DNA of 64,000 nt. It comes from Blastococcus sp. CPCC 205250. GTDB taxonomy: Bacteria; Actinomycetota; Actinomycetes; Mycobacteriales; Geodermatophilaceae. The stretch is from assembly GCF_019799925.1 (NCBI RefSeq), contig NZ_JABGCG010000002.1, positions 558,001 through 622,000 of the forward strand. Reading direction: 5' to 3'. Made by a program: the position numbers and the translations under genes. Below the pieces are notes generated by a model. That model had not been told where the DNA came from and searched no databases. It saw only the letters and a program-made list of their open reading frames with translations. Below, piece by piece: positions 51,301 through 59,144 of this stretch (position 1 is the first letter of the stretch; every line of letters begins with the position of its first letter).

Positions 51301-52364
51301 CGGACACGGGCGGCGAGCACGGCGACGTCGTCCCGGGCGCGGCGGCCCAGCCGGCCGAGGAGGCCGTCGCAGACCTCGTCCAGCGACTGCTCGGCGGACC
51401 CCGAGAGCGCCTCGACCAGCACCACGAGGCCCGCGTCGAGCTCCGCGGTCCGGCTCTCCACGAGGCCGTCTGTGTAGAGGAGCAGCGTGTCCCCGGGCGC
51501 CAGCGTCAGGGCGTGGTCGACCCGCGGGGCGCCGGGGACGGCGCCCAGGGGCGGGTCGACCGGGCGCTCCAGGAGGTGCACGCCGCCGTCCGCGCCGATC
51601 AGCACCGGGGGCGGGTGGCCGGCGTTCGACCAGCGCAGCCGCACCCCTCCGCCGGGGTCCGGCCCGACGGCGGCGACGGCCATGGTCACGAGCGAGCGGT
51701 TGCCCAGGTCGTCGAGGGCCCGGTCCAGCGCCGAGAGGACGGCGGCCGGGCCGCCTCCCACCGACTGGGCGAGGCCGCGGAGCATGCCGCGCGTCTGCGC
51801 CATGGTGGCGGCGGAGACGGCGTCGTGACCGGCGACGTCGGCGATGACCAGCAGCGTCGTCCCGTCGGGGACGGCGAAGGCGTCGTACCAGTCCCCGCCG
51901 ACGTACGCCCCCGCCGTGGCCGGCCGGTAGCGGGTGGCCGTCGAGAGCCAGGCGAGCTGCGGCGGTTCGGTCAGCAGGCTGCGCTGCAGCGTCTCGGAGA
52001 GGTCCAGGACGGCGCGGTCGGCTGCCTTCTCGGCCACCAGCCGCGCGACCTGTCGCTCCTCGCGCTGCGAACGGACACAGGCGGCGACGGCCGCGGCGGC
52101 GCCGACCGCCACCCCGCCGACCTGGACGGCCAGCGCCGCGCCGGTGTCCCCCCGGTCGTAGGCGCCCAGCAGCGCCGCGACGACCACGGCGAGCGCGCCG
52201 TAGACCGCGGTCGCCCGCCCGCCGAGCACGGTGGCGGCGGTCGCCGGCACGACCACCGCCAGGCCGGCCACCCCCTGGTCGCGGCCGAGCAGCAGGTCCG
52301 CGCCGACGACGGCGGCGAGGGCGGCGACGGGCAGCGCGTGCGCCGCCCCGGCGGGTCGGTCCAC
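51297..52364 (-). CDS. SpoIIE/PP2C-type phosphatase with membrane domain (first of two)
   Basis: A 355-residue protein: about four transmembrane helices in residues 8-92, a short coiled segment (96-125), then a PP2C-like phosphatase of the SpoIIE/RsbU class. Metal-binding motifs GGDWYDAF, IADVAGHD, SNAGHPPP, LYTDGLVE and DDVAVLAARV are intact. These enzymes usually dephosphorylate anti-anti-sigma factors in stress pathways. GAGGGGGG precedes the GTG. It follows a paralogue at 52461 in the same direction. Confidence 0.92.
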   Translation of the reverse strand: MDRPAGAAHALPVAALAAVVGADLLLGRDQGVAGLAVVVPATAATVLGGRATAVYGALAVVVAALLGAYDRGDTGAALAVQVGGVAVGAAAAVAACVRSQREERQVARLVAEKAADRAVLDLSETLQRSLLTEPPQLAWLSTATRYRPATAGAYVGGDWYDAFAVPDGTTLLVIADVAGHDAVSAATMAQTRGMLRGLAQSVGGGPAAVLSALDRALDDLGNRSLVTMAVAAVGPDPGGGVRLRWSNAGHPPPVLIGADGGVHLLERPVDPPLGAVPGAPRVDHALTLAPGDTLLLYTDGLVESRTAELDAGLVVLVEALSGSAEQSLDEVCDGLLGRLGRRARDDVAVLAARVR

Positions 52365-52460
52365 GGCGGCCCCCCTCGTCCGGCCGGGCGCACGCGGCTC
52401 GCGTGGGTGCGCACCGTCACCGTAGCGAGGCGGCCGGTGACGGGCGCCCGCGACGGCCGT

Positions 52461-53543
52461 CTACCGGACGCGGAGGGCCAGCAGCGCGACGTCGTCGTCG
52501 TGCCGCGCGCCCAGGCCCGCGAGGAGCTCGTCGCAGACCTGCTCCAGCGACCGCCCCTGCGCACCGGACAGCGCCTCGAGGAGCGCGGCAGTGCCGGCGT
52601 CCAGCGTCAGGCCGGGCGCCTCGACCAGGCCGTCGGTGTAGAGCAGGACCGTGTCCCCGGTCGCCAGGGTGATCTCGTGGTCGGTCCGCGCGGCCGACGG
52701 CCCGACGCCGAGGAGGCGGTCGGGCCTGCGGGCGAGGAGCTCCACGGAGCCGTCGGCACGGACGAGCACCGGCGCGGGGTGGCCCGCGTTGCACCACCGC
52801 AGCAGCGGGCCCCCACCGCCGGGCCGGTCGGTCACCTTCGCCGCGACGACGGTGACGAGGGTGTCGGCGTGCAGGTGGACCAGCGCACGGTCGAGCGCGC
52901 CCAGCACCGAGGCCGGCGAGCCGAGCACCTCCTGCGCCAGCCCCCGGAGCATCCCCCGGGCCTGGGCCATCGTCGCCGCGGCGGGCGCGTCGTGCCCGGC
53001 CACGTCGCCGATGACGACCATCGTGCCGCCGTCCGGGGTCCGGAAGGCGTCGTACCAGTCGCCGCCGACCTGCGCGTCACGTGTCGCGGGCAGGTAGCGC
53101 ACCGCGGTCTCCAGCCGCGGCAGCGGGGGCAGCTCGGCCAGCAGGCTGCGCTGCATCGCCTCGGCCACGTGGACGCGCGCGCGGTCGGTGGCCTGCGCCG
53201 CGGCGAGCTCCGACGCCTGCCGCTCCCGGCGCTGGCGCACCGTGCAGGCCGCGACCGCGGCCGCGGCGCCGACGCCGATCAGCACGAGCCGCGCGATCTG
53301 CGCCGGCACCGCCTCCTCGGTGTACTGCCGGTCGTAGATGCCCAGCAGGGCCCCGGTGACGAGAGCGGCCAGCCCGTAGACCGTCGTCGCGCGGCGGCCC
53401 AGCACGACCGCGGCGAGCATCGGCGAGACGACGGCCAGCCCGAGGACGACCTGCTCGCGCCCCGCCACCACGTCGATGGCGGCCACGACCAGGAGTGCGA
53501 GCAGCGGGAGGGCGTGGGACCGCAGGGGAGAGGGACGCGTCAC
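52461..53543 (-). CDS. SpoIIE/PP2C-type phosphatase with membrane domain (second of two)
   Basis: A 360-residue paralogue of the next gene with the same layout: membrane helices in residues 10-95, linker, and phosphatase motifs GGDWYDAF, IGDVAGHD, NAGHPAPVL, LYTDGLVEAPG and DDDVALLALRV. The two share long stretches such as AATMAQARGMLRGLAQ, so a tandem duplication is likely; the membrane parts differ more. They may answer different signals but reach the same anti-sigma-antagonist target, which is not encoded here. AGGAGAGG lies 4-5 bases before the GTG. Confidence 0.92.
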   Translation of the reverse strand: MTRPSPLRSHALPLLALLVVAAIDVVAGREQVVLGLAVVSPMLAAVVLGRRATTVYGLAALVTGALLGIYDRQYTEEAVPAQIARLVLIGVGAAAAVAACTVRQRRERQASELAAAQATDRARVHVAEAMQRSLLAELPPLPRLETAVRYLPATRDAQVGGDWYDAFRTPDGGTMVVIGDVAGHDAPAAATMAQARGMLRGLAQEVLGSPASVLGALDRALVHLHADTLVTVVAAKVTDRPGGGGPLLRWCNAGHPAPVLVRADGSVELLARRPDRLLGVGPSAARTDHEITLATGDTVLLYTDGLVEAPGLTLDAGTAALLEALSGAQGRSLEQVCDELLAGLGARHDDDVALLALRVR

Positions 53544-53633
53544 GGCACCTCTCCTCCGACCGGTTCGCGGCCGGACGGTCCGCCTGCCAGGTCGAGGGTA
53601 GTGGGCGCGGCGCCCGGATCGCGGGAGCCCTGC

Positions 53634-54392
53634 TCAGGCGCGCGCGCAGGAGAGCAGGTCGGCCAGGGTCGGCCCGAAGGCCGTCGGGTCGGCCACCGGG
53701 GCGGGGAACGGGACCCGCAGGTCGTAGTGGGACGCCGGGCACTCGACTCGGAAGAGGAGGCCGAACCGGTCCACGCCCAGCAGGTGCACGCCGTCGTCCT
53801 CGCCGGCCCACAGCCGCACCCGGGCGCACAGCTCGGCCAGCGCGCGGGCGTGCTCCCCGAGCAGGCCTCCCTCGTCGCCGGCCAGCGGGTCGGGCCGGGC
53901 CTCGGTGAACTCCTCGGGCTCGATGGTCGTGCAGGTGCCGTTCTCCTCGAGGAGGACCTCGGCCAGGTCCAGGCGCAGCAGGGTGGCGGTCAGGCCGACG
54001 TCGAGCAGCACGTCGGCCGGGCAGGCCTCGGCGAAGTCGAGGACCAGCCCCGCCTCCTCGCCCTGGGGCACCGGCCTCAGCCAGCCGGCGAGGTCCAGCC
54101 GTCCGCGCAGCGGGTCGCGCAGCGGCAGCGGGGAGCGCCGGGTGACCGTGACGCGCGCCGGCAGGTCGCCGAGCGGCGAGCGGCCGACGGCGGTGGCGAG
54201 CCCGCCGGACCGGGGGACGACGAGCAGCACGTCACCGGCCGCGGTCGTCGTCGCCGCCAGCAGCGGCGAGGTGCCCTGACCGAGGGCGTGCACCGAGGCC
54301 GCGGCGCAGGTCGCGACGGTGCGGGCGCGTTCGGCGGGGGTGGGGGCGTCGGCGGTGTGCCGCGGAGTCCGGGTCGTTCGGCGTGCGGTCAT
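53634..54392 (-). CDS. DUF2470 domain protein (HugZ/PPOX-like)
   Basis: A 252-residue protein. The first half (PTPAERARTVATCAAASVHA, then VLLVVPRSGGLATAV) and the C-terminal DUF2470 helix bundle (ALAELCARVRLWAGEDDGVHLLGVDRFGLLFR, with DPTAFGPTLADLL) follow the split-barrel layout of HugZ-type heme-handling proteins and PPOX-like proteins. Heme or iron handling is inferred and is strengthened by a near-consensus DtxR/IdeR box 29 bases upstream of the ATG. GAGGGAAG provides the ribosome-binding site. It is divergent from the S4 gene. Confidence 0.82.
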   Translation of the reverse strand: MTARRTTRTPRHTADAPTPAERARTVATCAAASVHALGQGTSPLLAATTTAAGDVLLVVPRSGGLATAVGRSPLGDLPARVTVTRRSPLPLRDPLRGRLDLAGWLRPVPQGEEAGLVLDFAEACPADVLLDVGLTATLLRLDLAEVLLEENGTCTTIEPEEFTEARPDPLAGDEGGLLGEHARALAELCARVRLWAGEDDGVHLLGVDRFGLLFRVECPASHYDLRVPFPAPVADPTAFGPTLADLLSCARA

Positions 54393-54420
54393 GGCTTCCC
54401 TCGCGGCTCTCGTCCGGTAG

Positions 54421-54439
54421 TAAGGTGAGCCTAACCAAA
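54421..54439. promoter_or_regulatory. DtxR/IdeR-type iron box
   Basis: The 19 bases TAAGGTGAGCCTAACCAAA match the reverse complement of the DmdR/IdeR consensus TTAGGTTAGGCTCACCTAA at 17 positions, and the two differences are symmetric. It lies between the DUF2470 gene and the S4 gene, overlapping TAGGCT (minus) and TAAGGT (plus), so an iron-loaded repressor could close both promoters. Confidence 0.8.
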
Positions 54440-54450
54440 CCGGAGGTCCC

Positions 54451-55053
54451 GTGAACACGCCTCGCCCCAAGATCCGGCTGAGCCGCCGGCTCGGGCTGCC
54501 ACTCACCCCCAAGGCCGTCTCGTACTTCGAGCGCCGGCCGTACCCGCCCGGCGAGCACGGCCGCAAGCGCAAGCAGGCCAGCGACTACTCGACCCGGCTG
54601 CTGGAGAAGCAGCGGCTGCGCGCGCAGTACGACATCAGCGAGACCCAGCTGCGGCTCGCCTTCGACCGGGCGCGGCGGGCCGGCGGCAAGACCGGCGAGG
54701 CGCTGATCCAGGACCTCGAGTCGCGACTGGACGCGACGGTGCTGCGGGCCGGCTTCGCCCGGGCCATCTACCAGGCCCGCCAGTTCGTCACCCACCAGCA
54801 CGTGCTCGTGAACGGGCGCCGGGTCGACCGCCCCTCGTACCGGCTGCAGCCGGGCGACTTCGTGCAGGTCGCCGAGCGCTCGCGCGGCAAGGAGCCGTTC
54901 TGGGTCGCCGCGTCTGGCGCCCACGCCGACCCGCCGTCCTACCTCGAGGTCCGGCTCGCCGACCTCGTGGCCCGGGTCGAGCGGATCCCCGCCCGCGAGG
55001 AGATCCCGGTGATCTGCGAGGAGCAACTGGTCGTCGAGTACTACTCCCGCTGA
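54451..55053 (+). CDS. rpsD: 30S ribosomal protein S4, zinc-free (C-) type
   Basis: A 200-residue S4. The N-terminus (RPKIRLSRRLGLPLTPKAVSYF) has no cysteines, so it is the zinc-free form; RRPYPPGEHGRKRKQASDYSTRLLEKQRLRAQYDISE and the S4 RNA-binding domain (FVTHQHVLVNGRRVDRPSYRL) are clear, with EEIPVICEEQLVVEYY at the end. It binds 16S rRNA early in 30S assembly. It stands outside any ribosomal operon, beside an iron box, which suggests either the only copy or a metal-responsive paralogue of a C+ form. GGAGG lies 4 bases before the GTG. Confidence 0.95.
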   Translation: MNTPRPKIRLSRRLGLPLTPKAVSYFERRPYPPGEHGRKRKQASDYSTRLLEKQRLRAQYDISETQLRLAFDRARRAGGKTGEALIQDLESRLDATVLRAGFARAIYQARQFVTHQHVLVNGRRVDRPSYRLQPGDFVQVAERSRGKEPFWVAASGAHADPPSYLEVRLADLVARVERIPAREEIPVICEEQLVVEYYSR

Positions 55054-55059
55054 ACCCGG

Positions 55060-55088
55060 TTGCCGGTGCCGAGGCGAACCGACACGCT
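55060..55088 (+). promoter_or_regulatory. Promoter of the hypothetical gene at 55096
   Basis: TTGCCG (55060-55065) and CACGCT (55083-55088) are separated by 17 bases, and the ATG follows the second element by 7 bases, so the transcript is probably leaderless. The -35 begins only 7 bases after the S4 stop. Confidence 0.5.
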
Positions 55089-55095
55089 GCGGTCC

Positions 55096-55713
55096 ATGTG
55101 GGGACACGCACCCGGCTCCGACGGCGGACCGGACCCGGAGTCCGTGCGGCGGATGAACGCGCCGGAGAACGAGCTGCCGGTGGCCCTGCCGCAGAACGTC
55201 GTCCTGGTCCGCACGCCGGACCTCGCCGTGGCGGTCGTCGGGCTGCAGGTCTACACGACCGGCGTCGCGTTCCAGCTGGTGGCCCGGATGCGTCCCGGCG
55301 CCCGTGAGGTCGCCCGCAGCGACCTGAACGACCTCTTCTGGGGGCACCGTGCCGGCACCGGACGTGGCTTCCTCTTCGGCGTCGAGTTCGCCGACGGCCG
55401 CCGGGCGGGGACGTTGGCCGACTCCGGCAACGACCTCGTGTTCCACCAGGGCAGCGGCTCCGGCGGGGATGCGTCGATCGAGCAGAACTGGTGGCTGAGT
55501 CCCGTGCCGCCGCCGGGACCGCTGCGCCTGGTCGTGCGGTGCGCCGCCCTCGGGGTCGAGGAGACGGTCGTGGAGCTGGACGCGGCGGCCGTCGTCCGCG
55601 CCGTGGACGACGTCGTCCTGCTGTGGCCGTGGGAGCCGCCGCGGCACGAGAGCCCCGAGCCGCCGCCCCCGCCGGCGGACCTCCCGGAGGGCAGCTGGTT
55701 CCTGGGGAGCTGA
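55096..55713 (+). CDS. Hypothetical protein, beta-rich
   Basis: A 205-residue protein I do not recognise. It has no signal peptide or membrane helix. The central part (residues 30-180) alternates hydrophobic strands (NVVLVRTPDLAVAVVGLQVYTTGVAFQL, GRGFLFGVEFADGRR, PLRLVVRCAALGVEETVVEL) with a Gly/Ser-rich loop, and the C-terminus is Pro-rich (ESPEPPPPPADLPEGSWFLG). The phrase NWWLSPVPPPGPLRLVVRC appears in small actinobacterial proteins of unknown role, as far as I can recall. The ATG is chosen from the promoter spacing; a GTG at 55060 is less likely. Confidence 0.8.
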   Translation: MWGHAPGSDGGPDPESVRRMNAPENELPVALPQNVVLVRTPDLAVAVVGLQVYTTGVAFQLVARMRPGAREVARSDLNDLFWGHRAGTGRGFLFGVEFADGRRAGTLADSGNDLVFHQGSGSGGDASIEQNWWLSPVPPPGPLRLVVRCAALGVEETVVELDAAAVVRAVDDVVLLWPWEPPRHESPEPPPPPADLPEGSWFLGS

Positions 55714-55715
55714 CC

Positions 55716-55783
55716 CCACGAGCACTGTGCGCCCGGTGACCGTTCCGCGGTCGGAGTGGTCACCGAGCGCACATCGCTCGTGG
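55716..55783. terminator. Long symmetric bidirectional terminator
   Basis: Three paired blocks, CCACGAGC/GCTCGTGG, GTGCGC/GCGCAC and GGTGACC/GGTCACC, are separated by equal-sized internal loops (3/3 and 2/2 bases) around a 16-base centre. It fills almost the whole gap between two convergent genes. Confidence 0.8.
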
Positions 55784-55784
55784 C

Positions 55785-56351
55785 TCAGGCGGCGAGCAGG
55801 TCCTGCACGCCGGCCGCGAGGGTGTCCCGCGCGGCTCCCGCGTCCCCGAGGTAGCCGGCGACCATGGCGCCGTCGCGCAGCATCACGTACCGGCGGGCGG
55901 CCTCGGCCGGGTCCGGATGGCCGGCGGTGCGGAAGGCCCGGACCACCGTCTCGGTGAGCCAGGCGCGGTGGTCGGCGACCGCGCGGTGCACCGGGTCGGC
56001 CCGGTCGGGGTGCTCGGCGGCGGCGTTGATGAAGGCGCAGCCCCGGAAGCCCGGCCGGCAGAGCTCGTCGCCGATCGCCTCGGTGAGCCGCCGCAGCTGG
56101 GCGACGGCCGCCTCCGCGTCCCCCGGCGCGCCACCGACGAAGGCACGGACGGCGTCGTCGATCCCCCGCAGGTAGGCGACGACGAGGTCCTCCTTGCCGG
56201 GGAAGTGCCGGTAGAAGGTCGCCCGCGTGATGCCCGCGGCGGAGACGATCCGATCCACGCCGACCGTGTGCAGCCCCTCGGCGTAGAAGAGCTCGGCAGC
56301 CGTGTGGAGCAGGCGCTCGCGGGCGGCCGAGGGGCGGGTGGGGGCGGTCAT
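55785..56351 (-). CDS. TetR-family regulator of the ohr gene
   Basis: A 188-residue TetR protein with helix-turn-helix VDRIVSAAGITRATFYRHFPGKE (about 32-54) and a C-terminal domain with a CRPGFRGCAFINAAAEHPD stretch whose two cysteines could sense oxidants. TACGAT ends 7 bases before the ATG at 56351, so it is probably leaderless; an ATG at 56360 would lie inside that -10. Two GAACG-NN-CGTTC sites flank the divergent promoters, indicating control of itself and of the Ohr gene. Ohr is usually governed by the MarR-type OhrR, so a TetR partner is less common. Confidence 0.92.
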   Translation of the reverse strand: MTAPTRPSAARERLLHTAAELFYAEGLHTVGVDRIVSAAGITRATFYRHFPGKEDLVVAYLRGIDDAVRAFVGGAPGDAEAAVAQLRRLTEAIGDELCRPGFRGCAFINAAAEHPDRADPVHRAVADHRAWLTETVVRAFRTAGHPDPAEAARRYVMLRDGAMVAGYLGDAGAARDTLAAGVQDLLAA

Positions 56352-56369
56352 GGGGCCCATCGTAGGGGA

Positions 56370-56434
56370 GAACGAACGTTCCGTCTTGCGGGTTGGCAGG
56401 TCATGTGGTCCAGTGGAGGTAGAACGACCGTTCT
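56370..56434. promoter_or_regulatory. Two matched TetR operators between tetR and ohr
   Basis: Site 1, GAACG-AA-CGTTC, spans 56370-56381 just upstream of the tetR -10. Site 2, AGAACG-AC-CGTTCT, spans 56421-56434 just upstream of the ohr -10 (TACGCT, 56438-56443). The centres are 52 bases apart, close to five helical turns. Confidence 0.75.
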
Positions 56435-56455
56435 CCCTACGCTCGAGGAGCCTCC

Positions 56456-56878
56456 ATGGACGCCATCTACACCGCCGTCGCCACCGCCTCCGGTGACGGC
56501 CGCAACGGTCACGCCCGCAGCTCCGACGGCCTGGTCGACGTCGACCTCGCCATCCCGCGCGAGATGGGCGGCGCCGGCGGCGCGACCAACCCCGAGCAGC
56601 TGTTCGCCGCCGGGTACGCCGCCTGCTTCCACTCGGCGCTGAAGCTCGTCGCCGGCCAGAAGAAGCTCCCGATCACCGACTCCGCGGTGACCGCCGAGGT
56701 CGGCATCGGCAGCAACGACGCCGGTGGCTTCGGGCTCACCGTGGCCCTCGAGGTCGAGCTCGGCGGCATCGACCAGGCCGCCGCCGACGACCTCGTCGAG
56801 GCCGCCCACCAGGTGTGCCCCTACTCCAACGCCACCCGCGGCAACGTGCCGGTCACCCTCACCGCCACCGTCGCCTGA
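56456..56878 (+). CDS. ohr: Organic hydroperoxide resistance protein Ohr
   Basis: A 140-residue OsmC/Ohr-fold peroxidase. The two redox cysteines are C57 (AAGYAACFHSAL) and C121 (HQVCPYSNATRGN), with the activating Arg35 in IPREMGG, which is the Ohr signature and separates it from OsmC. It reduces organic and fatty-acid hydroperoxides using lipoyl or dithiol donors. GAGGAG precedes the ATG by 6 bases. Control by the divergent TetR protein is inferred from the matched operators. Confidence 0.96.
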   Translation: MDAIYTAVATASGDGRNGHARSSDGLVDVDLAIPREMGGAGGATNPEQLFAAGYAACFHSALKLVAGQKKLPITDSAVTAEVGIGSNDAGGFGLTVALEVELGGIDQAAADDLVEAAHQVCPYSNATRGNVPVTLTATVA

Positions 56879-56895
56879 CTCGCCGCTCGCCTGCG

Positions 56896-56952
56896 CGAGA
56901 TCTGCACAGTCGTCGCCATCAGCCGCTGATGCTGACGACTGTGCAGATCTCG
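56896..56952. terminator. Bidirectional terminator, 19-bp stem
   Basis: The arms 56896-56914 and 56934-56952 are perfectly complementary over 19 bases; inside, CATCAG and CTGATG pair around a CCG loop. It lies between the convergent ohr and ring-opening amidohydrolase genes, 9 bases from the stop of the latter. Confidence 0.85.
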
Positions 56953-56960
56953 TCGAGCCG

Positions 56961-58064
56961 CTACGCCTTGACGATTGCCGCCACCGGGCCGCCGCCGGAC
57001 GGGCCCTGGTGCACCGCGGCCACCGACACGAACACCGCCGGGTCGCCGGTCACCGACGCGGCCACGCCGCCCACGGTCGCCTTGATCTGCCGGTGCCAGA
57101 AGACGTCGGAGTCGTCGAGCATCGCGTTGCGGCGGCCGCGCACGTAGCCGGTCGGGTCCGCCTCGCACTTGAGGAAGACGTTGACCAGCCGGTCGCCGAG
57201 GTCGCTGACGTGCGGCCGCTCGGGCAGGTCGAGGCCGGCCTCGCGGATCGCGTTCCAGATGCCGTCCTGGTCCAGCGCGTCGGTCATCACCGAGTGCCCG
57301 ATCCGGTACGCCCCGCCGTGCCCGCGCGCGTTGCCGACGACGACGATCTGCGCCCGGTCGAGCTCCACACCCGACGAGCACGAGGCCACCGCGCTGTAGA
57401 GCGACAGGTCGCGCATGACCTGCTTCTGCTCCGGCATCTCGATCTCACCGAGGGCCACGGCGATGCCCAGGGCGGTGGTGCCGTTGGAGAGGTCCATCGA
57501 GCCGTGCGGCTCGTCGTAGTAGGTCTCCTGGCCGCGGGACTTCGCGTCGCGGATGGTCTCGATGGTCAGCAGCGGCGTCTTGGTCTGCACGTAGTGGACG
57601 TCGGCCGGGTCGGTGATGCCCGCGGCCTCCATCGCCTTGCGCACGCCGTCGGCGACCTTCTCCACCATCGAGATGCGGCCGATGTCCTCGGGCAGCAGCA
57701 CGTCGCTCATCGCGTAGCCGACGGTCAGCCGCGGCTCGTCGGTCTTCTCGACGGCGTCCTCGGGGAGGGTCGCGAAGATCGTGGCGTGCGGGCTGATGAC
57801 GCCGTCCGTCCCGCCGGACCAGACGATCGGGATCTGGGCGACGTCCTCCTTGGACCGGCTGCCCTTCTCCATGAGCACCTCGCGGAAGGCGCGGTCGGCG
57901 ATGATCCGGGTGTAGTCGTTGACGCCGCCGTTGCCCTCGGTCTTGCCGATGACGGCGACGACCCGGTCGGCCTCCATGACGCCCTCGTCGATCAGCTTGG
58001 CCAGCTCGGAGGCGTCGCTGACGTTGTGCAGGGGGACCTTGCGGACCTCGATCGGTGCGGGCAC
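56961..58064 (-). CDS. Ring-opening amidohydrolase (barbiturase/cyanuric acid hydrolase family)
   Basis: A 367-residue protein of the AtzD/barbiturase family, which has three similar domains each giving a Lys-Ser pair. Marks are [81 protein letters not shown] and [14 protein letters not shown]. It opens barbiturate to ureidomalonate or cyanurate to carboxybiuret; the presence of a nucleobase permease and hydroxylase nearby favours barbiturate. AGGAG lies 8 bases before the GTG. Carbamate kinase is encoded 20 bases upstream in the same operon. Confidence 0.93.
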   Translation of the reverse strand: MPAPIEVRKVPLHNVSDASELAKLIDEGVMEADRVVAVIGKTEGNGGVNDYTRIIADRAFREVLMEKGSRSKEDVAQIPIVWSGGTDGVISPHATIFATLPEDAVEKTDEPRLTVGYAMSDVLLPEDIGRISMVEKVADGVRKAMEAAGITDPADVHYVQTKTPLLTIETIRDAKSRGQETYYDEPHGSMDLSNGTTALGIAVALGEIEMPEQKQVMRDLSLYSAVASCSSGVELDRAQIVVVGNARGHGGAYRIGHSVMTDALDQDGIWNAIREAGLDLPERPHVSDLGDRLVNVFLKCEADPTGYVRGRRNAMLDDSDVFWHRQIKATVGGVAASVTGDPAVFVSVAAVHQGPSGGGPVAAIVKA

Positions 58065-58084
58065 GGGGGATCTCCTTCGGTGGG

Positions 58085-59032
58085 TCAGGGCTGCAGGACG
58101 GTGCCGACGTCGTCCCCGGTGACGGCGTCGGTGATGTGTTCGAGCGAGGTGACGACGGCGCGCTCGCCGCCGCCGTCCACGAAGCGCAGGACGGCCTCGA
58201 CCTTCGGGGCCATGCTGCCGCGGGCGAACTCGCCGGCCGCGGCGTGCGCGCGGAGCTCGTCTGGGGTGACCCGGCCGAGCGCTCGGGCCGCCGGGGTGCC
58301 GAACCCGACCATGACGTTCGGGACGTCGGTGGCCAGGACGAGGGCGTCCGCGGCGACGTCGCGCGCCAGCACGGCCGCGGTCAGGTCCTTGTCGATCACG
58401 GCCTCCACCCCGCGCAGGGCGGGTCCCTCGTCGTCGGCGACGGGGATGCCGCCCCCGCCGGCGCAGACGACGACGAAGCCGGCCGCCACCAGCGCGTGCA
58501 CCGCGGGCCCGTCGACGACGGCGAGCGGCTCCGGGGACGCGACGACGCGGCGCCAGCCGCGCGGGCCGCGGTCCTCCCAGACCTGCCCCAGGGCGATGAA
58601 CCGCTCGGCCTGGTCGCGGGGCAGGAAGCGCCCGACCGGCTTGGACGGCGTGGCGAAGCCGGGGTCGGCGGCGTCGACCAGCGTGCGGGTGACCAGGGCG
58701 GCGGTGCGCTGCGGCAAGCCCCGGGCGGCCAGGGCGGCGTCGAGCTCGTCGGCGAGGGTGAAGCCGATGGTGGCCTGCGTCTGGGCGACGTTCCAGTCCA
58801 GCGGCACCGGCGGCACCTCGTGCGCGGCCAGCTCGTTCTTCACCAGCAGGTTGCCCACCTGCGGGCCGTTGCCGTGGGTGAGCACCACCTCGACGCCGGC
58901 CGCGACGAGCTCCGCGACGTGGCCCGCGGCCACCGCCAGCGCAGCCCGCTGCGCAGCGGGGGTGGCCGATCCGTCGGGCCCAGTCATGGCGTTGCCGCCG
59001 AGCGCGACCACGGCACGGCGGGGGAGGGTCAC
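58085..59032 (-). CDS. arcC: Carbamate kinase
   Basis: A 315-residue carbamate kinase with [43 protein letters not shown] and the C-terminal [14 protein letters not shown], all typical. It turns carbamoyl phosphate and ADP into ATP, ammonia and CO2. There is no arginine deiminase or ornithine carbamoyltransferase gene here, so carbamoyl phosphate must come from elsewhere; the FdrA/DUF1116 pair at 48401-51300 is the obvious source. The GTG at 59032 follows TAGGGT by 7 bases (leaderless). It heads the two-gene operon with the amidohydrolase. Confidence 0.95.
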   Translation of the reverse strand: MTLPRRAVVALGGNAMTGPDGSATPAAQRAALAVAAGHVAELVAAGVEVVLTHGNGPQVGNLLVKNELAAHEVPPVPLDWNVAQTQATIGFTLADELDAALAARGLPQRTAALVTRTLVDAADPGFATPSKPVGRFLPRDQAERFIALGQVWEDRGPRGWRRVVASPEPLAVVDGPAVHALVAAGFVVVCAGGGGIPVADDEGPALRGVEAVIDKDLTAAVLARDVAADALVLATDVPNVMVGFGTPAARALGRVTPDELRAHAAAGEFARGSMAPKVEAVLRFVDGGGERAVVTSLEHITDAVTGDDVGTVLQP

Positions 59033-59144
59033 CCTCGCGACCCTAGCGCCGGGTTGCTTAGCGGTGAAGGACTTCGTGCCGATCGACTCTGTCCGGCCGG
59101 CACCCCACCGAGCATGATCGGCGCCCTCCCCGGAGGAGGTCCTC

